Below the pieces are notes generated by a model. That model was not told the DNA's origin. It saw nothing but the letters and a program-made list of their open reading frames with translations, and ran no database searches. The translations under genes were made by a program, and so were the position numbers. Shown here one piece after another: positions 52,913-64,000 of a stretch of DNA of 64,000 nt; positions within the stretch are counted from its first letter, which is position 1, and each line of letters begins with the position of its first letter. The stretch comes from Plectosphaerella cucumerina (lineage: Eukaryota > Ascomycota > Sordariomycetes > Glomerellales > Plectosphaerellaceae): assembly GCA_020746995.1 (NCBI GenBank), contig JAGPXD010000003.1:6324001-6388000 (forward strand), given 5' to 3'.

Positions 52913-55900
52913 CTACTCCATCTCCTCTGCGCGGCTCACCCCAGACACCATCTGGTGGCTGCGACCTCCAATCCTCGCACCGCACTCGGAGCATCGCGCC
53001 TCCTCCATTGGCATGCCGCACTCGCCAATGGCAAACTAGAGGGGAGGGTAAGGCCTCCGGTCAGTCAAGAATCTTGTTGGCAGAAGGGGACAGTGTCTTA
53101 CCAAATGCCCGTTCGAGCACTTATACCAATGGCCCGAGTGCGTAGAAATGCCCATCGGACCGCCTAGCATGGCAGCCTTGATCGCCGCCAGCTCCTCCGG
53201 CGTCACCGTCTCGTACCACCCCTCGTCCAACATCCTCTGTGCCGCCTCAACGTCGTCCTTGAGCTTCTGGGCACCTTCAAAGGGAGTCTGGCACAACTCC
53301 GCGGCCTGCTCGAGCAGCGACTTTGTCGTCTCGATCCGGGGACCTACCGCCTCCATCCCGTCGCCGGACTTGCGGCTCCAGTCACGGAGGCTCGCGGCGA
53401 TGCCTGCAAAGGCGAGGCTCCCACTGATCGAGAGCCTTGGGAGATTACCCGCCGAGCTCTCTGCGACGAGCCTCTCGCATTCCGCCATGAAGTCATGGGC
53501 ATGCTTGTCAAGCCTGAGTCCGAACTGCAGCAAGTTTCCATCTGCGTGCAGGCGGAATCTGTCCTGCAAGATCACGGCGCGGATCTTGAGACCTGCGAAC
53601 CGGGCACCCAGGACCACTTGCCGCTCAGGGGGCGAGCTCTGGAAGCTGCTGAGCGACAGGCTTCCAAGCTTGGAATCCAGTGGCCTTCGTGTCTTTGCCT
53701 CCATGATCGCATCGAAGAGCTTCTTCGACGGCTGCTGCACGATATCCGTAGACTCTCTGAGCTTGGACGCCCGTCTCTGCAGAGCTTGGAGTGCCGTGTA
53801 CGCGCCAGTATCTTGGTGAGTGTGTCTGTGATTAAATCGGTCCAGAACGCGGGCAAAGATGCTTCCTCTTCGGGTTCTGTTCCTCTCCTCGAAGGAGTCT
53901 CGGAGAGCCTTTGCAGCCTTCTCAATGTCCTCCTCCAGCGCGAGGAGGTCCCTCTGACCCTTTACAAGAAATCTCTTGGACGTCTCATCCGTGACCCCGG
54001 CATTGACGACCCGGTTATATCTCTGCGTGGCGAACTGCCTGATGGGTCTCTTGCAGTCCGGGCAACAGGGCACGGAGGCCACCTCGGACGGCTCCAGGAG
54101 ACTGGTGTACTTGCCCGTCGCATCGGCCGAGTACACCTCGCCCAACCTGGCGAGGCCGTCAAGTGATTCTGCAGTGAACATGTGGCCACAGCCCAGGACC
54201 ACGACGGGTGTCTCGTCGAGGTCGATCTCCCTGTACGTCTTGAACTCGAGAAGATCAACGCGGTCGTCTCCCCTGGCGCCGCAAGCCTGGCAGTATCCCT
54301 GAGGGCATTTCTCACCACATAGCCCGGGACATCTGTGACCGCATTCCAGCAGTTTAGAGCACCTCTCGTCACATGGAAGGCGATCGCAAGGGGCGGCGCA
54401 GGGCATGGAACATGAACCCTGGTGCTCGCAGGACCAGCTGCATTTCTCGATGCAGGGAGGGCATGCATCTTTGCAGAAGAGGGCACATCGTGAGTGAGCA
54501 CAGCGTACCTGTCAGCCGGTATTAGTTAGCAGCAAGCTCCAGGGATCTCTTGGTGGCTAGTTACCTCGCATCGGGCCTCGCAAGGAGGACACGGCTGTCC
54601 ATCGTGGCACTTCCGAGCACACGCATGAGTGCACGTATTCCGTGGCCTTCCACACGTCTTGCCGCAGACCTTGTGAGTCTTCTCCACGGCTCCGTCCGGA
54701 CCGCGCGTCTTGCAATTACCACATGAGCCGGGACACACGTGGCCGCACGCCAACATCTCATCGCAGGGCTGCGAGCAGACAAACGATGAAGCGCTGACGT
54801 CCGTGAAGCAGGGCACTCTAGCAACGTGTCCACAACCCGGGACTCTGGCCTCGACCTGAGCCGTGCATCGTATCTCAGCGGCCTTCTGCGCCCGGAAGCA
54901 AGCCACGCCATGCTGGACATGACCGCAGGGAAGCCGCACGTCGTTCACCACGACCCTGCACGGCCCGCACTCCTCTCCGCACAGCTTCGGGCATGGATGG
55001 TCGCAGCCGGTCCGACGCCTCGGACACTCCCTTGGACACGAAAAGGCCGCGTGCATCGCCTCTGAATGACATTTCGCCAGACACTGGTGCCCGCAGGCAT
55101 CCAGCCGCCACTCGCAGGGCAGCAAGCACCCCCCCTCGGGGCTCAGCCTGGGAAAGTCCTCCGGCTCGGTGCACTCGATGGCCGTGTCCCTGTGCCTCTG
55201 GCAGCACAGCCGCAGCGCCGGACCCAGGGCCCCCGCCTCGCTCAGCTGCCGCTGCACGTCTGCCCACATCGGCACGTTGCCGTACGTCCGCGCGCTGCCG
55301 ATGAGGTACATGCCGTGCTGCGCGCGGCTGAGGAGCACGTTGATGCGATTCTTGGTCTTGAGGAAGCCGACTTTGCCTTCCGGGTTGCTGCGGACGAGGG
55401 ATACGATGATGACTTTTGCCTCCTCGCCCTGGAAGTTGTCGACCGTGGCGAGGCGCAGAGACTCGCTGAGACGCTTCTTCTGGAGCGTTCGGACAGGGGC
55501 AGCAGAAGCAACAGCATCAGCGCTCGGTTCGAAGCCGTCCTTGGCAAGTGTCTCCTCGTCACGGTCGCTCAGGGATATGTCGAATTCTTGGTTCAGAGCG
55601 GCTCGAAGCTTGATGAGCTGGCCCGAGTAGGGGGTCAAGACGGCCACGTCGGTGGCCTCGTATGCCCCCTGCCGGATGAGATGTCGGACGAGAGCCTTTG
55701 TCATGGCAACCTCCCACTCGTTACTATGCGACCTGACGCGGCCGTGGTCGGTTCCTGAATCTTCTTCGTTGTCGTGGTCGAGCCAGCGGACGTTGTCGCG
55801 CATCCCGACCACGTCAGGAAGGGCCGTCACATCGCCGTGGTCTCGGAGGCCTGGATAGATAGTCGAGCGGATCAGCCTCGAGATGTCGGGACGCATGCGG

Positions 55901-58900
55901 CGCTGCACGTCGAGCTGGGCCACGGGCATGGCCGCCAGACCCGGCTGACCGCCGGCCAGCCTCTCGAACTGACTCCTGTCCAGCTGGTACATTTTCCCGC
56001 CTGTGGACTCGAGGCTCAGCGAGAAGTTGGCGATCTGTGGGCGCAGCTGCTGGTGGTCGCCGATCTGGATGAAGTGCTCGACGCTCGGCATCAGCGCCGA
56101 CAGCGCATGGGCCTCGAGGACCTCTCCCGCCTCTTCGAAGACGACGACCTTTGATCGCAGGTTGCGGATCGTGGCAATGTCCTTTGCCAGTCCAGTCGTC
56201 GTGATGCCCACGACATCGGCGGAGAGGAGGGTTCGACGGCGAACCTCGCTGTGCACCATGTTGACCGACTCGCGGTCCCCTTCCGCGCTCTCGATGTCGT
56301 ACATCAGCTTTGTGACCTCATCTCTCTGGATACGATCATTCCAGTAGTTCAAGAGGACCTTGCGCTCTGTGGGGGAGAGAGAGTTGACGTCTTGCCCGGC
56401 TCGCTGTATCAGCGCGCCCGCAGTCACCTCGTCTGCTTCGCCAGGCACGTCGTCGGCCTCACCGCGCCATTTTTTCACGCTGGCCCACTGCTCCAGGGGA
56501 TCTTTGCTCCTTCCAACCACCGTGAATCCGTCGCTCTCATCTCGGTAGAGCTGGCGGTATATCCCTGGATGTCTCATATTCAAGAATCGTTTCAGGGCCT
56601 CGGACGTCGAGCCCTTTCGCATCTTGTGCAGCATCCCCAGCTTCTTTCCTGCCTTGTCAAGATGAATTTCTAGGTTCGAGTATGCGCTGCCCACAAGATA
56701 GCCCTCGTGTCTCGTCTTGGCGACGTTGTTGCAGATCGCCTGGAGGTTGTAGCCGTCCAGCGCCGCTGAATGGCTGCGGCCGCCGATACGGATGATCTTG
56801 CGAATGCCGACGCTCAGCAGGTGAAGGAGAAACTGGTCAAGGGCATGGTTTGTGTAGCATCTGATTTGATCTCGGTCAGCGGATGAAACTTCAGCTTCAC
56901 GAAGAGTCGGGGGGTCAACGTGCATGACGATAATGGGTCCGATGGGATCGCGGCCGCCAAGCGCAGGCGAGGACTTGCAGTCGACAAGCACTTGGAGAAG
57001 CTTCACTCCGAGGTAAGATTTTCCAGTGCCAGGGGGGCCCTGGATCAGGGCAAACTCGCGGGTGAGGGCGTAGAGGAGAGCCCGGCATTGGCCACGGTCT
57101 AGGGTTGTCGAGGTCTCGAGTTGGTCAAGGAGCGAGGCATCCTCCGGGGATCCCTCTGGACTGATGGAGAAACCGGCGCTTCCCGCCTTGACGATCGATT
57201 TCAACGGAAACGTGAAGCCGGGCCTCCGGGCATATCGCGGGGGAGGAGGGTTGGCGACGGTACCTCGACCCGCCCCGCTGACGACGAGTTCTCTGTCCGG
57301 AACGATCCACTGTCTGAAAGGGAGCTCAGCTGCCCCTATCATTCTTTGCAGATTCTCCAAGATGGGCATGAATGTGGCGGGGATGAGGCCTGGATGACCG
57401 AACAACACCCCCTTGGCCCTCTCTCGATAGATCCGGATCGATTCTGTCAGGTCTGCCTCCCTGAAAGCAGCCAGCTTGGCAGTAATCTGGACCGTCTTGG
57501 CCTCATGCCCAAAGGTTTTATTCTCCTTGGAATCGGTTCCCTTGTCGGTGACAACAAGTAACAGAGGCACAATACTCTGGCCGTCTTGGCAGAGCAGGCA
57601 GGTCAGGCTGCCCGGCTCGAGTCTCTTGGAGTTCACCCACCACTGACGGCGCTCTTCGGCCGTCTTGCTGCGCAAGTTGTGCGGGAGCAAGAACGAGACA
57701 TGGACCTCGTAGCCTCGCTTCTCATGCACTGAGATATGCGGGATTGACGCCTGCTGGTAGAAATGCATCGCTGCATCTCGAGGAAGCCGTGAAAGATCCA
57801 GGCCAGCCTCGGGGGTCTGGATCAGCGGGCTCACGGCGGCCTTGAGTGAGCCGAAGATGTCATGGCGGAGAAGCCGGAAGTGGGTGTCGATATGTCGCTG
57901 GACGGGGTCATCGAGGAAATGGGGCTGGCCCCAGTCCGTGGATGGAAGGTAGTCTGGCTGGTCGGTTGCCAGCTCGGCAGCAGTCGGCACGATGGAAATG
58001 GATTTGATGTCTCTGTGATCGTTGTCATGCCTTGTCCCAGGAAGAAGCATCTCGATCGGATAAGCCATCGCCAGGACTGGCGTCTTGGCCACGTTGAAGG
58101 CGGTTGCTGGGTGTTCGTCTTCTGGAGCAGGATCATTCAGGAGGCCATTCGACATGTTGACCATTCTGCGAAGCGTCGCGAGTCGATCTTTGCTTGCGCC
58201 GAACCGCCGAGCTGTTGCGCTCGTGGCCGTATCAAGCACACCGAACATGCGATCCAGGCACTCAAACAGGTCAGGCAGTCCGTCGTTGAACGACGCGGTT
58301 TTCTCGCGGGCCAGGAGTTGATACAGGACATCCAAGATGGCCATGAGGCGCTGGTCGAAGGCGTCTGTGTCGATGGAGCTCTCTGGGCCCTCCGAGATGT
58401 TCAAAATATCTTGACACAGCGTGAGGAAGAAGGCGACGGCCCTCTGCCCGTTGACGCCGCTGATCATGTTGTACAACGTTCCAACGTACGAGTCAACGGA
58501 CAGGCAATCCAGTATCGAGGCATGAGTGATAGTCCGCAGGAAATCATCAACAATGTCCAGGTGTTTGGCGTCATTCTTCCCAACCCGGATGTCGAGGGTC
58601 CGGATCAGGTAGTGCAATCCAGAGTTGTCGCCATCGACCATGTCCTTGATCAACTGCTGGTGCCCTTCGCGGCCGTCTCCATCGAGGATATTGACGGCGC
58701 CGGACCAAACCCGGGCCATCATGAAGGTGTCGGACCCCGCATACAGGGTTCTCTTCTTCCAAATAAGTTGCTTCCATTCATGATATTCCGATCTGCTCTG
58801 GTCACTTTCCGTGTACTGAGTGATCTGAGACTGTGGTTGTCGGCTGGCAAGGGTCGGGTCGTGGGAGAACTTGCAGTTCGAGCCGAAACGGCACGATCCG

Positions 58901-59016
58901 TGCTGATGGAAGTATCGACAAGGCTTCGTCGGGACGGATCTTCCAGGCGAGCTACCCGTCCTTCGGTGACCAGATCCCCCTCTCCATGGCTTTCCACTGC
59001 GGCTGTATCCCGCCAT
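52913..59016 (-). CDS. ZNFX1-like RNA helicase with CCCH, NFX1 and RZ zinc fingers
   Basis: Exons 59016-54565, 54508-53102 and 53035-52913 give 1993 residues. A CCCH finger is at Cys33, Cys42, Cys48, His52. The SF1 Upf1-like helicase core has Walker A QGPPGTGKS (about 659-667), VVFEEAGEVLEAHALSALMP, IGDHQQLRPQ, VQRRMRPDISRLIRSTIYPG, LTPYSGQLIKLRAAL and TVDNFQGEEAKVIIVSLVRS with NRINVLLSRAQHGMYLIG. Cys-rich NFX1-type fingers follow (CGHQCLAKC, CDHPCPKLC, CGHVCPGSC, CSKLLECGHRCPGLC). Splicing of the last intron completes an RZ finger, GHWYKCSNGHL then AIGECGMP...CSECGARIGG. This is the ZNFX1 layout; family members act in RNA silencing inheritance or innate RNA sensing. The role in this fungus is inferred. 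The last exon border is the least certain. Confidence 0.9.
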
Positions 59017-59647
59017 TGAGGTATTATCTGCCCGGTTGTTGGGATAGTAGCAAGGGGTTATTGGACGTGAAGAAGACTGACAACGGACGGCTGTGAGAAA
59101 GACTCAAGGAGAGCAGATGGGTTTCGGGATAAGATCAGAGGCCAGGCGAATCCCCGGGCTCGCGAGGTATTTGACCGTTGGACCGTGCGGCGGCCCGACC
59201 GTACGGCGGCCTCAAAGGCTGAAGGCTGGACATGATGCATCTCACCTGCGGGAGGCCGACCATCGCCTTCCCAATGGTCGAATGGCGGAATACCACGTGC
59301 AGCTGAAGGAAACGCATGGAACCAGGGCTTTGTACACTTCAATCAAATGAACAATCGTCAGAATGTACCGGGCCAACTACACACGGGCTTTAACTACCCT
59401 GCGCCTAACTACTCCCAAAGCCTGGGCAAAAATGAGAAATAGCGAGAGATTTCACTGTTTGTGGTTCAGAGATACGAAGCGCAAAGCCCGTCATTTCACG
59501 GACTAATTGGTCATCTTCGCGCCCGTGTCATGCAGCGACACGTATCGTATGAGAAGGTGGGGGGGGGGGGGGCCAACCAGAACATGCATCTTGTGCTGGA
59601 GGTGTTGCGGCCGTCGAACTTGGCCCTGCGGTTGGTGATTGTACTGA

Positions 59648-59919
59648 GGCCCAAGCGGGTGACACAAGAAATGGCACGATCCACACGCAATAGGAAGTCA
59701 ACATCGAAGAGTCGATTACTTCAACCAGCTCTAGACCACTACTAGACATAGACTAAATCCAAAAGAAAAACACTAATCGAGATGCAAGAGGCTAGATTAT
59801 AAGCTCCTGCTTACAAAAATTTAATAGCTTCTATTGAAGGCGAGAAAGAAGGGCATGAAGTTCTAAGATTTAGCAGAGTACCTGAATCGTGCCATTTCTT
59901 GTGTCACCCGCTTGAGGCC
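59648..59919. mobile_element. 272-base MITE-like element with 33-base terminal inverted repeats
   Basis: The left arm 59648-59680 and right arm 59886-59919 are inverted copies: CAAGCGGGTGACACAAGAAA followed by TGGCACGAT matches exactly, with a single-base length difference near the outer end (GGCC-C versus GGCCTC). The interior, especially 59740-59870, is markedly more AT-rich than the surroundings and has no coding capacity. The shape fits a non-autonomous inverted-repeat element or a pair of inverted solo fragments. A target-site duplication was not found by eye. Confidence 0.65.
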
Positions 59920-60117
59920 ATCGTCTCTGAGCCAGCATGCACGAGGCCGCGCCGGTCACCAACCGCGGTCCACGCCAAGGCTGTGTCACCCCCCAACTTG
60001 TGTGGCCATGCAGCTTTTGAGGGGAAGAAAAGCCTCGTCGTTGGCTCCTGACGCCTTCACTGTATACCCAGCGTGTCCATAATTGGTGCTCCACCCATGC
60101 TCGCGATCCACACACAC

Positions 60118-60167
60118 GATGCGACGATACGACGATGCGACGATGCGACGATGCGACGACACGATCA
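60118..60167. repeat. 8-base tandem repeat GATGCGAC
   Basis: About six consecutive copies of GATGCGAC, with one GATACGAC and a final variant GACACGAT. Confidence 0.9.
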
Positions 60168-60650
60168 GCCGAGGAGACTCCGTGCATTCGCGCCTTGAGA
60201 CCAAGCCCACCGGCAGAGTCCAGGCATACACACTTCGTCCCAGGTATGTACAAACTGCCAGGCCCCATAGGTTGCCAGGTCTAACAAGTTCAAAGTCACA
60301 AGCTTAGTATCCTCCTCTACATGTTGCTTCTAGGGATTCCACAGAGTAACGAAACGCAGAGCAGGATGATAGCGGCTTGGGCCCCCGATTGTATCAAGTC
60401 CGCCGACCGTGCTGATCTCGCCGCAAAACTTGCCAGTAGGATAGACGTCTATGAGGACGCTGACCTAGCAGCCTTACTGGCCGCGGTCACGATCACACAT
60501 TTATTGAGAAGGGCAGGCACCACCGACGTGCAGTTTTAGGAGTTTATCCACGTGATCTTGGTTTTCATGCGCGCCATGATGGCACGGCCGGACATACACG
60601 AGCGGTTCGGATAGGCTTTTCCTGCAAAACTTCTAGCGCCTTTCCTCAAT

Positions 60651-61736
60651 ATGGCTCTACGTGACGCCGAGTCTCGTGGCCACGACTGGAACAGCTTTTC
60701 GCAGCCGGGCTTTCCAACAATCAAGTTGCCACTCAACAGAATAGAGAAATCAAGAGTGTATGGGCATACGGCTGCCTTTCATTGCCATGCGTCGGATCGC
60801 GCAGAGAAGACCAGGCAACAAACCACTTTCACCACCCCACTACCTGAAGATAAGGCTCTTCGTGGGCTTTTCTTTGCCAGGGAGAGTCGATATCGGACGG
60901 GACCTCAAGTCGACTCATGCGGCCCGAAGTCGTCTGTCCCCTTGGAAGTTGCCGAGGGTATCACAGGGGATCAAGAGCAAGCCGAGCCATCGGAAGAACA
61001 CAAGGAGACAGAACACAAGTAGACAGAACACAAGGAGACAGAACACAAGGAGGCACAACCGGCAGAAGTGGAGCAGAAGACCGAGGAGTCACGACGAGCT
61101 GAAGAGGAGAGACTGGCCGAGGAAGCACGACTGCAAAACGTGGAGGATAAGAAAGCAGAGTCTCGCGATCTGAACTTCTTCCCCTGTCGGTGGTTCGAAG
61201 GCTCTAAGTACGACTTCGAGGAGGAGAGTATTCGCAATGGATCAATCCAAGATGAGGACACTTGCCTCCATCGCATCGACCGGGTCTTATGGACGGCTTC
61301 CCAACTCATGCAACGGTCCGACGGGGAACCAGGCTTCTTTAGCCTCGAGATCGACGAGAACGGACGCCCCCACATCGTCATACCTGACGACCCATCTCTT
61401 CCACAGACCTGCCTCCATGCAAAGGTGCCAGAAGTCGTCGAGCGCGACGGGGGTGTTAGGGTTGTTTTTGTCGATCCTTGTCTCATCGAACATACTGCCA
61501 GAGAAGACAAGTTCCACGAGCTGTCGAGGAAGAAGAAGGAAGCGAAGGAGGCTGAGGCTGCCGGGGATGCAGTTGCGACTGTACATGACCCGGTGTCAGC
61601 CCACGAGGTCCCGCTGACAGAGGAGGAGGAGGTTGATACTGCCAGCGACGGGACAGCCCTATCAATTGTGGGAGATGCAGACGACGAGAGAGACTGGGTG
61701 TTCGTGAGTGAATACGGGTCTGAGAGAGGTGAATGA
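60651..61736 (+). pseudogene. Acidic coiled-coil protein split by an amber codon in a 15-base repeat
   Basis: One frame runs from ATG 60651 to TGA 61736 (361 codons with stop), interrupted only by TAG at 61020-61022. The break lies in the second of four tandem 15-base units (60996-61055, GAACACAAGGAGACA) that encode ETEHK-type repeats; GAG has become TAG by one base. Upstream is a 123-residue polar part (MALRDAESRGHDWNSFSQ). Downstream is a charged coiled coil (EESRRAEEERLAEEARLQN) followed by an ordered domain (NFFPCRWFEGSKYDFEEESI, LHRIDRVLWTASQLMQR, FFSLEIDENGRPHIVIPDD) and an acidic end. No family is recognised. The second part could be expressed from an internal ATG (61068). Confidence 0.55.
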
Positions 61737-62096
61737 GGAGCCGTCCTTTGCTGTTCCTGGCGAGATGCACGTATATCGTACTCGGTTCCGCTACTGATTG
61801 TAAGCCCATTTTTCCAGTCTCGGGCGGTGATCAGTAGTCACGCGGAGGACGGGTCGCTGGACTGTCTCTGGAGCTGCAGGTAACCGTGTGGTACGACATC
61901 ATCCCGAAACTGTTCTCGACATTGTTTCTGCAGGATAAGCCGTTATTTTTGGATGTGAGGCTGTCTATCACCTCGCTATTTTCCTCCATCTCCTACACGC
62001 TTAGTCCAGGCCAACTGGCTGTTTCCATTTCTTATCCATCATCTCTGTCATGGTGTGCTCAACGGCACGATGGCGCACAGCCTGTGACATTTCGAG

Positions 62097-62825
62097 TTAG
62101 TCTCTCAAGGAGTCTTGGGAGTCGCGGAAGCTAAAGGCGGGCAACCTACAGCAGATCGTGAACATCCAGAAGAACCCAGCCCCAAGAGCGCAGGCAAGTG
62201 ACGTCCAACACATAACCAGGAAGGTTGGGTTCAAACTTGCAGTAGCCCCAAGCCGTTCGGCCGATCCGTCAAAAGTAGCAACGATAATCACTGCCACGGC
62301 AGTTGAAAGGGACACGGACGCAGCAATTGCCACAGAAACCCCCTGGGCGACAAGGAAGGTGACACAGGATATGATGCGGGTGTAATTGGCAAACACACCG
62401 AAGCAGAGTGACAGAGCGAGGCCAACGCCTGTGATGGCATAGGATATCTGCGTGCACAAGAGTGCTTTTCGGAAATAGTCCAACTCTTTGGCATCGATCG
62501 GGAAGCTGGCTGTGCTGGACCACCCAGAAGCCCAGTCAAAAGAAGGTTTGGTGCAGGCGCGCTCTCCGCCGCTTGAGACGCAATAGCTCCAGATGGTTAT
62601 ATCATAGATGCTGTTCGGTGCAAGAAACGAGAGGCTGATGTTAGAGACGTTGCCTGCTTCATCTCTAGCCACCCGGTCAATCTTGTCGGCTGTCGAGTCC
62701 GTCGTGTTGATTCGGACGACATATAGATCCTCGGTTGTAACACTTCCAAAGCAAGCGGCCAGTAGAAGGACAAGCGATCCAGCCGTGAGTAAGTATGGCA
62801 GAGCAACGCAGAGCATTCGACCCAT
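62097..62825 (-). CDS. SUR7/PalI-like four-span membrane protein
   Basis: A single exon of 242 residues. A first membrane span (LLTAGSLVLLLAACFGS) follows the start. An extracellular loop contains DLYVVRINTTDS and YDITIWSYCVSSGGERAC, whose aromatic-Tyr-Cys layout is typical of SUR7/PalI (claudin-like) proteins. Three more spans are ISYAITGVGLALSLCFGVFA, ISCVTFLVAQGVSVAIAASV with AVIIVATF, and VMCWTSLACALGAGFFWMFT. The family acts at the plasma membrane in eisosome or pH-response signalling. This member is short, and the specific role is unknown. Confidence 0.75.
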   Translation of the reverse strand: MGRMLCVALPYLLTAGSLVLLLAACFGSVTTEDLYVVRINTTDSTADKIDRVARDEAGNVSNISLSFLAPNSIYDITIWSYCVSSGGERACTKPSFDWASGWSSTASFPIDAKELDYFRKALLCTQISYAITGVGLALSLCFGVFANYTRIISCVTFLVAQGVSVAIAASVSLSTAVAVIIVATFDGSAERLGATASLNPTFLVMCWTSLACALGAGFFWMFTICCRLPAFSFRDSQDSLRD

Positions 62826-63158
62826 CGCGACGGTTGAGACAACGGATAGAGATCGAAGTCCAACCGTCGCTTCTTAAGCTATGGGAGACCGCCCAGTGTT
62901 TCCCGTTCCACGTTACCCGTCCCTCGTTTTCTGTTGTTGGCTTCTGCTGGCCGAGTTTGTCCATCGCTCGAAAGGACCTCTGCGACAGACCCAGTTGATG
63001 ACGATAACATTATTCGGACTCGAATCCCAGCATTTACGTTTTGAGAAAGTAGTTGGAGGTTCGGATTTCGGAGTGTTGGAAACCAGGTCGACAGCAGATG
63101 TTTAATTGGTTCGGTTCACTTTGGAAAGGTGGGTCACAAGGAGAGTCACTCCAATTGG

Positions 63159-63539
63159 CTAGCTGATCCAGCCCTTGCCGCGCGCCTCCCTCCTGCCTCT
63201 GAACCCAGTGAATGCATCTTCTCCTTGTCCGTGGAACGTACAGTATGGCCAGACGAAAAGAAGGTTCTTCGATACATCCTCCTGGTCGCCCTCGATGAGT
63301 TGGATGTCGATCTCCTTTTGATTACACTCTGTTGTGTAGAAGATGCGGGATTTCGTAATCGGAAGTTGAGCGCTGCGAGGCAGAATAATCTCCATCTGGA
63401 GAGGGCTGTCAGGAGTGGAACCGCTGTGCGCCTCGATGCCAAGGGCTCGTGGCAAAGACTGCACGATGTCGATGTCGCGACCGGACGCGATGAGTGCGGC
63501 ACCGCGCGCGACTGCCTCAGGGCCAGTGGACCTTTTGTT
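63159..63539 (-). pseudogene. Hsp70 fragment (end of nucleotide-binding domain and start of substrate domain)
   Basis: The minus frame reads STGPEAVARGAALIASGRDI, then SLPRALGIEAHSG, then ILPRSAQLPITKSRIFYTTE and QKEIDIQLIEGDQED. These align in order with the canonical Hsp70 blocks EAVARGAA, PLSLGIE, LINRNTTIPTKKSQVF and V.IKVYQGE. Only about 100 codons of the roughly 640 are present. The homology starts abruptly near 63539 without a start codon and degrades after about 63250. No other part of the gene lies in the window. It is a relic or a broken paralogue. Confidence 0.7.
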
Positions 63540-63607
63540 GGGAGCATGACCATCTCTTTCATTTAGACATTTAGGCAATCGCCAGAGCCACAACTCTTAC
63601 GCCCGCA

Positions 63608-64000
63608 ATGCCATGCACTTTCTGCCACAGGATGAACCTTTCCTGTAGGACCGGCCCTATGTCATCTCGGTGCGCCGTCTGCGCAAAGCGGCGTCAGCGG
63701 TGCGATGGAACTGCCTCGACGGCGACAGGTGCGTGCGTACAACACTGGCGAGAAGAGTATTCGTGCTCACATACTTACGTGTAGTGCAGAGGTTCGAGAA
63801 GACTAGGGACACTCTACGACGCCAGGTTAATGAAACAGAGACAGAGTTGGAGAAGCTACAGGCAGAGTTCATCGTTCCAACCGATGCGGAGATGGTAGCA
63901 CTGCAGGAGGAAGAATGCGATGCGGTTTTGGAGGGGCTAGGAAAGATGTCGGCCGCACTCGCCCGGCTGCGGCGTCTGCGGAAGACGACGGAGGCGGCGG
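63608..64000 (+). CDS. Cys-cluster plus coiled-coil protein, cut by the window end
   Basis: Exon 1 (63608-63728) encodes MPCTFCHRMNLSC...SSRCAVCAKRRQRC: three spaced pairs (C-x2-C, later C-x2-C, C) in a short fungal zinc motif. A 56-base intron (GTGCGT...CTTACGTGTAG) joins it to exon 2 (63785 to at least 64000). Exon 2 is a long charged coiled coil (VQRFEKTRDTLRRQVNETE, ETELEKLQAEF, LARLRRLRKTTEAA) still open at the window edge. I recall short fungal proteins with the same N-terminal Cys spacing followed by coiled coil; their role is unknown. Confidence 0.7.

Larger units (their letters stand above)
59017..60650. other. Gene-poor interval with repeats
   Basis: A run of 14 G (59559-59572), the terminal-inverted-repeat element at 59648-59919 and an 8-base tandem repeat near 60118 are present. 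A 72-codon plus frame at 60321-60539 is open but has no supporting features. Confidence 0.5.

Noticed and set aside
57862..59019. A 385-codon plus-strand open frame opposite the ZNFX1-like gene, and other long frames at 55066-55758 and 53148-53819.
   Set aside because: They are antisense shadows of GC-rich coding sequence whose minus-strand translation has clear helicase and zinc-finger motifs.

Overview
The window reads as a stretch of a filamentous ascomycete genome (Pezizomycotina, probably Sordariomycetes-like). The evidence is short introns of 45-75 bases with GT...AG borders and CTAAC/CTGAC-like branch sites, fungal Zn2Cys6 regulators, a LaeA-like methyltransferase, an NB-ARC/TPR STAND receptor, a SUR7/PalI-type membrane protein, fungal APH-fold and protein-kinase-fold proteins, and long gene-poor gaps with decayed repeats. 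I found no rRNA, tRNA, CRISPR or bacterial-style operon. All gene models were built by eye; exon borders come from splice-site consensus plus reading-frame continuity, so starts are less certain than internal junctions.

Layout. 1-11.7 kb: a Ser/Thr-rich GPI-anchored surface protein followed by lineage-specific unknown genes, a palindromic minisatellite and a decayed dispersed repeat. 11.7-19.5 kb: a regulator-rich island with a C2H2 zinc-finger gene, an intact Zn2Cys6 factor, a Zn2Cys6 gene broken by an in-frame stop, a small acidic protein, a LaeA-like methyltransferase and a Cys-rich exon; no PKS, NRPS or terpene synthase is present. 19.5-30 kb: a diverged inverted repeat, an NLR-like NB-ARC/TPR gene head-to-head with a multi-pass membrane protein gene, a retroelement relic and three unknown intron-containing genes. 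30-40 kb: a long intron-poor JmjC protein with a C-terminal SET-like region, a near-perfect palindrome tipped with CACGTG, a helical-repeat protein whose coding end overlaps the tail of a folylpolyglutamate synthase, and an HD-domain/nucleotide-kinase fusion that is cut short. 40-52 kb: three kinase-fold genes (APH, pseudokinase, SRPK-like), a long gene-poor gap with the second copy of the dispersed repeat, and unknowns. 52-64 kb: a very large ZNFX1-like RNA helicase (CCCH, SF1 helicase, NFX1 fingers, RZ finger), a small terminal-inverted-repeat element, a gene interrupted by an amber codon inside a 15-base repeat, a SUR7-like protein, an Hsp70 fragment, and a Cys-cluster/coiled-coil gene running off the window end.

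Functionally this is accessory-type sequence: regulators, innate-recognition-type proteins, kinase-like proteins, broken genes and repeats dominate, with folate polyglutamylation (FPGS) and possibly the ZNFX1-like helicase as the nearest things to conserved genes. The items most worth following up are the JmjC-SET-like protein with its palindromic promoter, the NLR/membrane-protein divergent pair, the HD-NMP-kinase fusion, and the three reading frames each split by a single stop codon.
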